Assembly: GCA_001600455.1 (NCBI GenBank)
Contig: BCKC01000005.1
Location: 3,472,001-3,536,000 of the forward strand
Origin: Endocalyx cinctus
Lineage: Eukaryota; Ascomycota; Sordariomycetes; Amphisphaeriales; Apiosporaceae
DNA length: 64,000 bases
Direction: 5' to 3'
Within the stretch, counting starts at the first letter, position 1, and each line of letters starts with the position of its first letter. The translations under genes were made by a program, and so were the position numbers. This document shows positions 1-11,846 of this stretch, piece by piece. The notes beneath the pieces were generated by a model. The model saw nothing but the letters and a program-made list of their open reading frames with translations. It did no database searches and was not told where the DNA came from.

Positions 1-2456
1 TCCGATAAATTGAATTGTGTTGTAGTCCGCCTCGAAGCTTCGCTTTCGCATCCAACTGCGTAGTTTCTGGATGGGACCTCCAACGCCGCCACCCGGTTCT
101 CTTGCACCTATTTCCCAAACACCGTCCGTTGGGACGCATATGCTAGTTGGCTTTCCGGATTTCTGCACGCGCGCCAGAATTTTCCCCATAGAGCTCGAGA
201 AGTTCTGACCTGCGACTCCTGGTTTAGAATAAAGTCTGCAACGGACCTTCTTCATCAATCGTTTCCTACTACCAAAGAACAAGTCGGTCGTCATCGGCTG
301 ATTTGGAGTAGAGGCAAAATACACCTCAGGCCACTTATCAATAGCTTTCGTAAAGTGTAGTATAACCTCTATCGTATGCTCCACCTCTATCGTATGTCGA
401 CTCATGGACTCAGAATCGTCAATGATAATAATAATATGGCGCCTATCTAATTCTTTCAGCGCATCGAGGCCATTCCCATAATCCGGAGTCGATGGGAGTC
501 GAATTTCTCTGATAGCATCTTTAATAGTAAGAAGAGGGTATTTTCTCCTACGAGATGGATCCTCTTTTATTTGAGAGTGCAACGAGTGCGCGTCGGTTCG
601 GCTGGAACCGGCGGAGGGTATTGGTCGAAAACTCTGAATGACACCATTCGGAGATCCATCCACTGCTGGACTTTGGTTTTGAATCGGGCTTAGAGAAGGT
701 CGTATTTCTCTCGATAGTTCTTGTGCTGCGTTCGAACTTCTTATCACGGGATTTGATGTAGTAGCAACTTCGGTCTGAAGGGGGGTAATGTGGGGTTTGC
801 GCAGCTTTACCAACTCGTTTCGGAAACAGTGTTCGAGGCTCCTCGCGTCCAATCGCTCCTTGGGTGTGTTGCGAATCATGTGTGTCTCCACCATCTCACA
901 TACCACTTCCGAGAGATTATCAAATTTACTTACGCCTTTTTTGGCCTTTTCATGGTACTCATCAACAACAGCCAGCCTCCCGAGGCCGTCGTGGAAGGCA
1001 TTTTCGTACCCGCTTCCGTCCAACGATGCATTTTCTTTGATTGCCGTCTTTCTTGCGACGTCGTATTCCTCAATCCCGTCGTTTCCGAGTCCGAGCCACA
1101 CGAGGGCTTCACTAAAGACACAGCCCAGTGACCATATATCGTATTCCAAAGGAATATGCTCTTTGTCATCTTCTGTAATCGACCGGGTTCGGCACGCCTC
1201 CGGAGCACCTTTCAACCGTCAATAACTAATTATAAAACATGATTAAATAGCATATTTACTTACAGTACTTCCTACTGCCATCGTTATCCATGAAAATATT
1301 TCCAGATAGCCGTTCTTGGATTGCTGTCGTGGTATCGAAATCGGTTAACCTGAAGATAAAGGGGTCATCTACTAATGGAGGTTTGAACACCAAGATATTT
1401 TCTGGCTTGATATCTCGATGTGCGCTGTGTAGAAAGTTAGGTAAAAAATATTATTGTTTGAATCGTTGTTTGATATCACTTACCACCCTACTTTCTCATT
1501 GGTGAGGGATATCTTGTGAAGGCAAGAAATTGCGTTGGTCAATCCGAAAAGTTGTTTCCAAAAATGGTCAACAAGCTCAGGAGAGTTAGGTCGTTGGTTT
1601 TGAGAAAAGTATTCTTCTAGATTTCCTCCATTGGCGTAGTCTAGAATCAATACCGATTGCCCATTCTGCTTGAAAGAACCGTGGTATCCAACGATGCTGT
1701 TTTCCGATAGACTCGAACTATCTTTCCATAATCTGGTAAATACCTTCACTTCCCTTTCAAAAGCAGAGGCATTCTCAACGGAATAAATCTTGAAGACTTT
1801 CAAGTTCTGATGATTACTTGGTCAGTTTTTGGTAAGTTATTGTGGCCCTGGGGTGTTTCGCTTACCATTGGGCATTCTTGCTCATCATCTTGCAATTCAA
1901 CGAGCCAAACGGAAGATTTGGTGGCATGCTCATTGGAGATTTTTTTTCTGAATTTTACCGGAATAATTATTGCAGGATCGAGTTCTTTTTTATACAGCTT
2001 TGTCTTCAGATCAATGGGACAGAACATCCATTGCTTGGTGCGAAACTTTTCGACCATTTCCTGCCATTGGAGATTGTCGGGGAATGTAGATGCCGCAAAC
2101 TTCATCGGTTCTCGCTGTAAAACTGAATCGTCTAGCTCTTTTTCGATGAAGGCATCTATGAAATGGGGATATCCGATTGATACGAGTGTAGACCACACTC
2201 TCAAATATGAGTCCATTATCTTCGTTGCATCTGCTGTTATAGGAGGCGAGATTCCATTCGAGTCTAGGATGTCTGATATTCTTGGTTGATCCCAATAGTC
2301 CCGGAGTTTGGAGGTGGCAACGTATTTTTTAAGGTTTTGATCTATGTCAATGCCATCTTTTTGGACTTGATCAACATAGTCTGCGAACGGCCTGTCCCAA
2401 GGCATTGTCACCGATCCGGATTGCGGCGTAGCCAACATTTCCTTAGAACTGATCAA
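1..2456 (-). CDS. Protein kinase-like and von Willebrand A domain fusion protein (3' end beyond window)
   Basis: Model: exons 2456-1866, 1806-1484, 1424-1264 and 1208-1 (open at the left edge), with introns of 59, 59 and 55 nt; 761 codons are visible. Residues 1-190 are an acidic fungal N-terminal region. A kinase-like domain spans about 190-440. No glycine-rich loop is visible, but there is a candidate beta-3 lysine (LKVFKIY), an alpha-C glutamate (FEREVKVF), an intact catalytic loop (HRDIKPENILV, about 307), LTDFD in place of DFG (about 335), APE (about 361) and DIWSLGCVF. After a Ser/Pro-rich linker, a vWA domain begins near 613 with the metal-site motif DDSES and a later TDG. The start is the first ATG after an in-frame stop. 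Fungal kinase-vWA proteins are poorly characterised. I infer a sensor or signalling protein. The kinase may be weak or inactive because the G-loop is missing and DFG is altered. Confidence 0.8.
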
Positions 2457-3486
2457 TAAGGTACTTATTACAGCAATCTTCAGGGGCGTGGAGTATATAA
2501 TACCTATAAAGTATATGGATGCTTAATCCCAAGCTTTCGAGGTCTTGGATGATGTAATTATAATAACAAGTGTCGAAAAGGGTAAGATAATACACTGATA
2601 TGTTGTGTAATTATACTTAAATCAATGCCGCGATGAGGCGTTCTGAGCTGCGGTATCGTGATAATTAAGGAAAGATGAAAATAACAATATTCAGATAGAA
2701 ATAACCAGAACGAATAAAATCTGTTTGGAGAGGGAGAATTGTCAAAGACGGTATATATAAAAAATATAAAGCTTGACAGAGATAACTTCAAGGACAAAGA
2801 ATAACATCAACACACAAGACGAGACCACTCCGTGATTGAAGGCCACTATGGAGGAAGAAATGGGAATGATGGGAAAAGAGCAAGGAGCTTATGGATCGTT
2901 ATAAACCACCTAGGGACATGGATTAGAGACTCGACGCCTTATTTGCTCAAGCTTATAGTACCTGCTGTGGCGTTCTTACCCCAACGAACCAACGCCGAAC
3001 CTTCAGCTTTCCTTTACACAGCCTCTGAATAGGCTGACAATTCACTATATACTTTCTTACATACACACTCCATCTAAAAGAGGTACATAATATTTATCTC
3101 GGTACCTAGTAGTTTGGCAATACTAAGGTTTCTATACTTTATCCTTACCGACCTCCGCACAAGACTGCTCCCCCACCCCCTTTTCCCCTCCCTTTTCCCC
3201 TCCAAACCCTGTCACCCTTGTCATACGTGAATTCAAACTTTTACACAGTATATCGGATTTATTATATCGGAATTAGTATAATAATGGTATCCGTTGTAGT
3301 GAATAGTCAAGGCTTTCAACGTTAGGAATTTGGAAGAAAAGAGGATAGGGTAAAAAGAAGAAGAAAAACCCCATCCCGTCTAAGCCACCAGGACTTTGAG
3401 CGAGAGAGTTGTACTTTATCATTCAACATTTACACTGCCGAGTCAGAACTATAAAAAAATTCTGCTTCCTCCTTTCTCCTCTTTCC
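2457..3486. other. Intergenic, AT-rich
   Basis: This lies between the start of the kinase-vWA gene and the 3' end of the CorA-like gene. It holds C-rich runs near 3170-3200 (blocks of CCCC separated by TTTT), consistent with pyrimidine-rich promoter DNA. No supported gene is seen, and the short open frames lack codon bias and splice context. Confidence 0.5.
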
Positions 3487-5567
3487 TTACACCAGTACAC
3501 TGGGATCTAGCTGATCTCCAAACTCTTTCCGCGATCGCCGTCTAATACATCTGAAAAAGAGCCACCACGAAATAAGCACCAGTATAGTTAAAGGAGCAGC
3601 AATATATATAAACAACTTAAAACTGTTTGCATCCAGCTGCCATCCTCCAGCCTTACCATCGTTATCATCGTTGCCATCGTTGAACTGAATTACTCCACTT
3701 TGAAAGAAGCCCTGCTCCTTTTGAGTTAGATACAAACCAAACCTTTTTATGAAACACAATGTCGCATATCTTACAGCAAGGAAAGTCGCCGGTAGGAATA
3801 GCAATGTCACCGCTGTGACAATATGCATCGAGGCTGTCTCCTCTTCTGTCTTGCAGGCCACTTTCTCCATCTTGCGGGCAGATTCATGAGCGCTCTGCGC
3901 ATATATTCTGCTTACTTGAACACTGCGATACTGCAATATCCCATCGTACTATTGAAGAAAGCATTAGCGGACGATGCACCGACAACAAATTGTACAAGTT
4001 TCACGAACCAGTGTCTTCCCATCTCTTGCGTATATTTCAAGGTTCCTCCATTGCTTATGTATCATTTCCAATCTGGCTTCTAGTGAATTCACGCGTCTGA
4101 CGAAGTGAAGTATGTCATTCCGGCAAGCGACTTTGATCGTATCCGGGATACAATCGAGATTACAGAGGTCCCGATAATACTGTCGAATTTCCCCGAGGAC
4201 CGCGATGTTCAGTTGCGTAACCAGAAGCCCTGCCTGTATCTTCTCAGCAAGGCGTTGAAGCTCCTGCATCTCTTCGAAAGAGAACAGATCTAGGAGCAAA
4301 AAGTCGCGGAATTCCTTTTCGTTTTCGTTTTCCTGATCTTCTTTGACCTTGGCGTTTGACGTTGTCTCGAACAAATTCTTGAGTTGAAATTTTTTGATTT
4401 GATTTGAGATGCTATTATTATTGGCTGGGCCTGTTGGTTCACCGCTAAAAGATAGCTTCGAAAATACTGACGCCACGCTTCGCTGCAGAGTATTCCTCCG
4501 GGGAGCTTGGCTCGGAGTCTCAGTTGGTCGTCTCAGAATTTTCGGTTTAACGTCCTCAGGCATGAGACTAAAATATGGTTGCTTATCAATCGTGGCAGTC
4601 TTGGCCTTATCAACTATATCGCGAAGACAACTCTCGACGTCGTTGATGTGCCATCTCCAATTCTCCTCGGTCCAATCCAGGAGCATCAAGTGAAATGATA
4701 ATGTGGCAGAAAAACACTCGGACACCCCATTAGGGGTGTTTGACGCGGATGATGTATCTTTCCTCAAAACTTCATCCACCTGCTCTTCGATGACAGTATT
4801 GCTCTTCATGGTTATCCACACCGTGCGTCCATTTTCTACGTCAAAGGAATGGTACACAGCTAATGGCCGGACTGTCCAGTCTGGGTATCCTAGGGAGCTA
4901 GACTTCTCGACCGAGCGTAATAAGTAACAATGACGAAGCTCGTTTCCCGATCTCCCAAAGCTTGGGAGACAGAGTCGATTATTAGCCGGAGTAAAAATCG
5001 TATCGTCAGACTGGAACGTCGAGAAGAAACAATCCGTGGGCTCGGTGCATCGCCTGAATGAGAAAGCGAGGTCTAAGAACGAAGCGGGTATTTGATAAAA
5101 TGTACTTAGATATTTGAACATCGCAGCTGAACAGTTTAGGGGATCTCTAGATGATTCTGCCGTAATCGATCTATGGGATTATTTAGCTTGGGTGGGAGAA
5201 GAATAAAATAGTATCAAGAATCACTTACATATATCTCAATTTAGGATCTTTCCGGCTTTGATGCAAGTGATTCTCTAACATTTCCAAATTCTCGATTTCA
5301 TTTTGACACACTGTTATGTTGTAAACTTCAGTATTGATCATATATTCAAATGCGGGGACACTGACCTTCATTCCCGTTATAAATGTCTATAAAGTATAGA
5401 AGTGCCTCGCTGGCATCGAATACCGTGGCTTTGAATTTGTCGTCTTTGAGTTGCTTTGCTAGACTTGAAAGTCTTCTCCGCGAGTAATTCGTGACGACGA
5501 GGTTGCATGGATACTGAGGGTAGGCAGTATAGATTTCGCAAAATCGGCTCTCGGTATCTGTCGCCAT
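3487..5567 (-). CDS. CorA-like (fungal) two-TM membrane protein
   Basis: Five exons: 5567-5366, 5325-5229, 5170-4009, 3948-3775 and 3711-3487, giving 619 residues. The last intron (63 nt, with a CTAAC branch site) is in frame and stop-free, so a naive ORF would wrongly include 21 residues. Splicing it restores FLPATFLAGFFQSG. The N-terminal two thirds match the fungal CorA-like domain layout (DPLNCSAAM, then FSFRRC, then IFTPANNRLCLPSFGR). A helical stalk follows (MHIVTAVTLLFLPATF at about 525-553), and a second TM segment lies at about 575-598, followed by basic RCIRRRSRK. The GMN motif of true CorA magnesium channels is not present, as is usual in this fungal group, so transport is not proven. 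The first intron is only 40 nt; an acceptor 15 nt further on (55 nt) also keeps the frame. Confidence 0.82.
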
Positions 5568-6118
5568 TATTACCGAGCACTAGTTCAAATACTACTAATA
5601 GGGTAATCACACACGGGATATTTGCTCACTTCCCTGAAAAACCGCGTTATATCATGGAGATATAAATAATATATTTCCACTTAAGGTCGAAAAGCCTTCA
5701 TGGCTTTTTAACATGAAGGAATGGATATCGAGTCAGAAAACACCGCCGTGGCGGCTAAGTAAACCTCTGATATTTAGCCTTAAACTTTGACAATGAATTG
5801 AAAAAGTGCAACATTGATGTACAAGACATATCTGTGAGCAATTGAAGAAAACTGAAACGAGGTCCAAGGCACAGTCAAGAAGTCGGTAAAGTTAGATGAG
5901 ACCATGACGTATCATGTTGGTATTTCATGACCAGTAATTAACCATACATCAAGGCGTACATACATTAATCATCTCATAAAAAAAGAAGTATCTTTCCAGC
6001 ACTGATTTACAAGATAATGTGCCTAACCTCCGTCTCTCAACAGCTAAGCGGGCTTATCATTCCCTTTCCTACCCGGACCCCAAATATTGCCCGCACTATT
6101 ATTGGAGACGGGCGTAAT
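5568..6118. other. Intergenic, AT-rich
   Basis: This separates the CorA-like gene start (right side) from the stop of the small three-exon gene. No coding signal or repeat is recognised. Confidence 0.4.
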
Positions 6119-6479
6119 CTACCCCCTTGAACGCCTGGATGGCTTTCGCAGCTTTGCGATCTCATTCTTATCGGACTGCACAACCACACCGCTAATAGTT
6201 AACATCGGTATGGGAAAATGTGGAAGAAGTGGAACAAGAGTAGTAGGCTAGGCATACTTCAGTCAAAGCTTCGGGGACGAAGAATACAAAGTAGTCTTTA
6301 GATACCTAAGCCGATACCGAGTACGAATCAGCCTTGGCGCTTTGAAAACGGGTTGAAAGGTTGTTTTTCCACTTTACCTCTACCTGGATGGTATCATCGC
6401 CAAATCGTCGTCTAAGCCACGCTTGGACATCTTCGGATCTAAGCTTATACGCTTGTACTTGCTGCTGTATGTTACCCAT
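6119..6479 (-). CDS. Small conserved-looking three-exon gene, 68 residues
   Basis: I found this by reading the minus strand; every exon is below normal ORF cut-offs. Exons are 6479-6378 (34 codons), 6305-6258 (16) and 6175-6119 (18 plus TAG). Introns of 72 and 82 nt have donors GTAAAG and GTATGC and acceptors TTAG and GCAG. The first has a good branch site (GCTGATT). All junctions are phase 0. The protein is basic and starts MGNIQQQVQAYKLRSEDVQ. The middle exon has an aromatic beta-like stretch (DYFVFFVPEALTE) and the C-terminus is highly basic (KLRKPSRRSRG). It resembles, from general memory only, short fungal hypothetical proteins with a 'LT-E-IQKLR' ending. Function is unknown. The alternative is a chance alignment of splice sites, which I think unlikely because three frames and four splice sites agree. 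Confidence 0.6.
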
Positions 6480-8869
6480 TGGGCTGGGGAGATAGGTTTA
6501 AGCAGAAATAATTTTATGGACGTTAAAGTGTGAATTTACAGTTTACCAAACAGCGACAGAGATCAATTCATTTCTTTATACAGATATATAAAAGAACCAT
6601 TATCTAGTATTAGTATTTAGATTCCTCGGTATAGGACATGGCGATGATCCCCTTCAAAATTGAGGCTCAAAAACCCCCCACTCTTACAACGAAAGGTAAA
6701 GAAAGGGGGAAAAAAAAGAAGGGAAAACTGCTACGAGTCCTATGGCAAATCAAGAATGTGCAAGTATGAAGAAAGCACTCCGAATATTGGCCACATGAAC
6801 AACCAAATATGAAAATATGCAGGCTCTAGTCTGACTGATTACTAGGTTACATGAAAAATGCACTTTTTTGGAGTAAATTTTCGCATAAGAGAGCATCAGG
6901 CTCTGTTATCTGCCCGTCTGCTAGAATCCTAGGCGGTAAAAAGTGGGGGAAATTCAAGCATCTTCTTCCTATTTGATAGAGTTTAAGGCGTCCTTCGGCT
7001 GCGGCTTTTAAATATACTGCGGCGCCATGCAGGTCTCGCCGATTTTCAATAAGTCTATACCACCTGAAGCTGTCTCACCGCGTCAGGTTGATATAGGTTT
7101 TCGGAAGATGCGTGAATGATTAGGATGCTTCAAAATCTACCAACTTCTCATTTTAAGCCGCTGTCATACCACACAGAGTCGGCCCTAATTAGTGGCATAT
7201 GACATTGGAGCCAGTTAGATAGCTCAAAATTGCCGAGTGGCTAATATTTCAGCATGTTTGCCTTCTTGGCACGCTGCCCCCCGAATTATTCACGAATATA
7301 TATAAATAGGCTGACAACCGTGTGACTTATCAGCGCCCGGGGATATTAGAATTAGTAGTTTCAAGAAGTGTACAGGTACTTCTAAAGGATTCTTAATACG
7401 TAGAGGGAACGAGGTCGCCTGAATATTTTATGGTACGAAATATTCCCCAAAACCCAACCCATTTTGTATTATTAGATTTTAGCCATCATTCAGAAATAGT
7501 TTAAAGTACATAGATTATATTTAGTACTTGAAGCTAAAGAAATGACAAGCAATCAATTACAGCTGATATAACACTAAGTAAACAGCCGACCCAAGGCTCA
7601 AGAGTAGGTGATGGGGAGGATAAACTTTGAAGATGTCTAAAGTGGAGCAGTGTGACACGGAGACAAACATCTCTGACAAAAAGCCTTTCGTCACACGGGT
7701 TTGGTAGTAATTACGGCGTGAGTAGATTTTGGTAAAATGGGGGGGGGGGGGGGGGGGGAAGCGCGATAATAAGACTTAACTAACACTTTTTTTGGTGAAT
7801 AACTTTCGCGATCAATGAATTTGTGAATAGAGGTTTTGCTGCTCTTAGACTCTAACCCTACTCACGGGTTGTATGGTCTCAGTATCGATAGTTCGCCGGG
7901 AAGTCTACTTTATATTACAAATACAGTATCCAACAAACTATTCAGACAATGCCGCCCTCCCGAAAGTTATGTCAGATTAACGCCATCAGTTTTCAACTTG
8001 AAAGCTGTAAATTGTGACTGCGCAGTACGTGATATCGAGGGACAAGAACATAGTAAAACATCCTTCTAAGCCGCGACAATGCCAGCGTGGCAGATTTCCA
8101 GCATGTCATAGCTAAGACGTTCCACAACATAGAGCAGTCAGGCTGACCGGGCTGGTTTAGCGCCGGTTTCACTAGGCTAGGTTATTCTACGCCATTCAAT
8201 TCCTGATCCAAACGTAGTCACGGAACATTTCACCACCAATCGGTGTTCCCACCTTGTCTTCTCAAACACTCGGCAGATAGCGCACTCTTCGATGCCGCTC
8301 ACAGGATTCAGCGTCTTTTGATATTAAATTTTCTTACCCAACGTTTATCAGTCTCCGATGACCACCATCACAAACTGCTTCCATGTATATTTCTTCAATC
8401 CTCAACTAAAACTTCTATATTATCATAACTTACAATGATAGTGCAAGACTATTCATAGCCATCTACGTTCTTCGTACTAAGTATATCCCCCTTTTCGCGA
8501 GGACTGCAATGTTGAGTCCGCTATAAAGTTTTGCGATATATATCCGTATAAATATTTGGATAGGGGAAGTCGGTGCTTAAACCCGAGATGAGTAAGCCCC
8601 ACAATGGCGACATTTCCATGAGCCTTCCCCACCTGATGATTTCATCCATTCATAAGATATCGGTGACGTAAAAACCACGAACAGAAACGAGTGGGAACAG
8701 CTTGGAAGAACAAGAAAGACCCTCAAAGTTATTAGCAATTCGGGTTATAGATCAATTTCTTTTTCTCTTTATTCCATGATCTAACCTAGATAACTCATTA
8801 AGAAAATATAATCTCGATATTATTAGGAGAACTTGAATCATCATAAAGAAAAAAAAAATAAAAAGAATC
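6480..8869. other. Long intergenic region, 2.4 kb, AT-rich
   Basis: Contents: a minus-strand exon-like open stretch at 6847-7074 (75 residues with a natural-looking composition, see findings), a 20-base G run at 7739-7758 and otherwise AT-rich DNA. Plus-strand open frames at 7836-8069 and 8243-8428 look like chance. The last 100 bp probably hold the promoter and leader of the dehydrogenase gene. Confidence 0.4.
7739..7758. repeat. Poly-G tract, 20 bases
   Basis: An uninterrupted run of 20 G on the + strand lies in an AT-rich intergenic setting. Length is uncertain because such runs are prone to sequencing error. Confidence 0.8.
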
Positions 8870-9768
8870 ATGGCAGCAGCTCATCACGTCCTCCTCCTAG
8901 GCGGCAGCGGCAAGGTAGCCCAGCTCATGACGCCGATGCTCTTGCGGCGCTCCTGGAAAGTGACCAGCATAATCCGGAACCCGGACCAAATAGCGAGCCT
9001 GGAAAAATTAGGCGACGGTCAGCCGGGCAAACTCGACGTTCTCGTACGCAGCTTGGAAGAGGTGAAAAGCGACGCCCAGGCGAAAAGTCTCATCGACGAG
9101 GTAAAGCCCGATTACGTCGTTTGGAGCGCCGGTGCGGGGGGTAAAGGTGGTCCGGAGAGGGTAAGTTTCGATTACTAGAATTCAAAAACCCCGCCCCCCT
9201 CTCACACACATTTCGTTTCTTTCGAGATTGAAGAGAATGCTGATGGAGAGAGCGAATATAAAAATAAAAGACATTTGCTATCGATCGCGACGCCGCGAAT
9301 CATTTCATACGCGCGTCGGTAGCTACCCCGACCGTGACGAAATTCGTCATGATTTCCTTCATCACCTCGCGACTGCGCAAGCCGGCGTGGTGGGACGAAG
9401 CCGCCTGGCGGGCCGAGGTGGACGGGACGCTGACGAAGCTGAAGACGTACTACGAGGCCAAAATCGCCGCCGACGAGGTCCTCTACGTCGAAGGCAAGAA
9501 GCGGCGGGACGACTTCGCCGGCATCTGCCTGCGTCCGTCGGCGCTCACCTCGGAACCGGTCGGAAAGGTGGCGTTGGGGAAGCTGCCCAAGGCCGGCGGT
9601 ACGTCCAGTCGGGCCTCGGTCGCGAATTTGACGGCGCTCCTGCTCGAGGCCCCCGGCGTCAAGAGTTGCTGGTTGGACATGTTGGATGGAGATGAGGATC
9701 CGGAGGCAGCGGTGAAGAGATGCGTGGATGAGGGTGTAGATTGTGCCGAGGGCGAGCCATTCTATTAA
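8870..9768 (+). CDS. Atypical SDR, NAD(P)-binding protein (YMR090W/NmrA-like)
   Basis: Exons are 8870-9160 and 9271-9768; the 110-nt intron starts GTAAGT and ends AAAG, phase 0; 262 residues. The N-terminus has the Rossmann dinucleotide motif LLLGGSGKVAQ, then a YVVWSAGAGGKGG loop. The second exon carries FVMISFITSR, followed by a YYEAK element typical of UPF0659/YMR090W-type atypical short-chain dehydrogenases, and LRPSALTSEP. Members are cytosolic putative oxidoreductases with unknown substrates. The acceptor was chosen because it joins GPER to TFAIDRDAANHFI in frame. A 20-base A run at about 9811-9830 follows the stop but is probably only a 3' flank homopolymer. Confidence 0.88.
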
Positions 9769-10064
9769 AGAATATGTAATAAGAGGAGTATATTGTAATT
9801 AATCAACCTAAAAAAAAAAAAAAAAAAAAACATAACAATTCATCAATCTGCACGAGAGTCATCTTGCGAATGTCATTTCAATAGGATTACAAGTAGAATG
9901 ATGTCTCTAGATTTCAACATACTCCTAATCCAGACACGCGTCGTTTCGCATCGGTAAAACTTAAAGATTTAGATGATTGATTACATTATATTTAATTTTA
10001 AGTTATTATATATATCTTCATGAAGTCATTACGTATCAACCATAAACAGTTTCCTTTCTTTCAT

Positions 10065-11846
10065 TTACACGGCGAAGCCCCCGGAATTAACCTGCCTCGG
10101 CTCTCCCGCAGCTTCGAAAGTACCATTGGGTAAAAGTCTCACTCCCTGCGCGGTGCTCTGACCGGGCGCGACCCACGTCACGTTATGGCCCAGCGATTGC
10201 ATGTAAGCCACGGTGCTGTTGTCGTACGCGTACTCGAACGAGACCTGGTTGGGGCTGAGCTGGTCGTGCAGACGCGGGCTCGCGAGCGCCTCGAGAGTGG
10301 TCATCCCTTGGTCCAAAACGTGGTGCAGGTTCTGGATCGTCGCGGTGATAATGCGACTGCCGCCGGCCGATCCGATGACGAAGTATAGATCTCCCTCGGG
10401 CGATTCGACGATGGTCGGCGAGATAGACGAGAGGGGCCTCTTGCCGGGTCGGATGAAGTTGGCGGGGCTAGGAATGTAGCCGAAGGCGTTGCTCGAGTTT
10501 GGAATAGAAAAGTCATTCATTTCATTATTCATGATGACACCCGTCTCGGGAACTAACAGCCTAGAGCCGAATATCAGGTTGATGGTCGTGGTGAGACTGA
10601 TGGCCATGCCGCTCTTGTCGGCTACGGCGATATGGCTGGTACCGGGAGTCTCCAAGCTCTCGAGTCCCTTAGGGTCGTACCAAGACACATTCTGCGTGTG
10701 AAAGTCTGATATTTTAGAGCGTACCTCAGCTGCCGTCGCATTCGAGAGCATGGAAGTTTGATACGCATCGAGACCATCGACGAACAACGGGTCTCCCAGC
10801 TCAGCTCGTTGGCCGTAAGCAAATCTGATAGCTTCGTCGAGACGGTGGGTCGTCAGGTTGAGCGCAGCAGGATCACCGAATCCTTCGTAACCATTCACGA
10901 TGTTCAGTGCGCTAAGCGCCACGACTCCACTAGAGGGGGCGCTACAGCTCGTAAGCTTATAATCGCGATATGTGATCTCGGAGGTATTTCGGATAGCGAC
11001 GGTGTAGTTCTTCAAGTCCTCTAAAGTCATTGTTCCTCCCTCGTTCTTGAGAGCAGTGATAGTCGCATTCGCGATCGCACCGGTGTAAAACGCGTCGGCA
11101 CCCTCGTTCGCGATAACCTCCAACGTATCAGCGTAACGCTTTCGGGTTATCGTCTCATTCAACTTGACCCGGTAACCATGCGGGGCAAAATCAATGGCCC
11201 AATTCGGATCCTCCACAAGGAAATTGTCATCAACAGAGTCCATGTATTTAACAAGGTCTTCGGTCACTCGAAATCCGTATCGCGCGACTTTAATCGCAGG
11301 TGCCATTACTTGAGCCCATGGTAAGACACCGTAATTCTTGTGTAGGTGCTCCAACCCTCGAAGCTCACCCGGTACACCACTATGACGAATATCCACGTTA
11401 GCTTACAGAGTTCAATTCCAATCTGAGGGATAGTGTAGTTTTTTCAATTGTTTAATACTGATTTTATCGTACCTTGCAAGACCACCGTATAAACTGAGAT
11501 CCGTGTCGTTGTTGTACATATCTTGAAAAGCAGCGGCGGGTGCGGTCTCTCGGAAGTCGATGAACTCGTATTCCCCGTCGCTGTTACGCACCAACATAAA
11601 GCCACCTCCGCCTAGTCCACTGTGGTACATGCCAATAACGCCAATGCAGAAGACGGTACCAACGAGAGCATCGGCAGCGTTGCCTCCCGCTAGGAGCAAA
11701 TCGGTTCCAATTTTAGAACAAACGGCGCTTTCGGACGCTACAGCTCCTAATTTAGGTTCTTCGCTGTGGAAAGGCGAGGCATTGATCGGGCTCGCTAAAT
11801 ACCCTAATTGCAGCGCAGCGGCTACAATTCGCGCTACGGACGGCAT
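10065..11846 (-). CDS. Gamma-glutamyltranspeptidase, secreted or vacuolar
   Basis: Exons are 11846-11473 and 11379-10065; the 93-nt intron is placed so the product reads GGLASGVPGELRGLE, the conserved small/large domain junction; 562 residues. An N-terminal signal peptide is evident (VARIVAAALQLGYLASPINA). The catalytic threonine is in ETPGTSHIAVADK (about residue 372), where the precursor self-cleaves into large and small subunits. Oxyanion/substrate motifs follow (PLSSISPTIV, GSAGGSR). Many N-glycosylation sequons agree with a secretory route. The enzyme removes the glutamyl group from glutathione and its conjugates. Length is normal for fungal enzymes. Confidence 0.95.

Noticed and set aside
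7836..8428. Two plus-strand small ORFs
   Set aside because: They show no codon bias, splice context or protein-like composition, and are consistent with chance in AT-rich DNA.
9769..9830. Poly-A run after the dehydrogenase stop as a retrogene tail
   Set aside because: The gene still has a normal intron, no target-site duplication is evident, and similar A runs occur at many intergenic places here.
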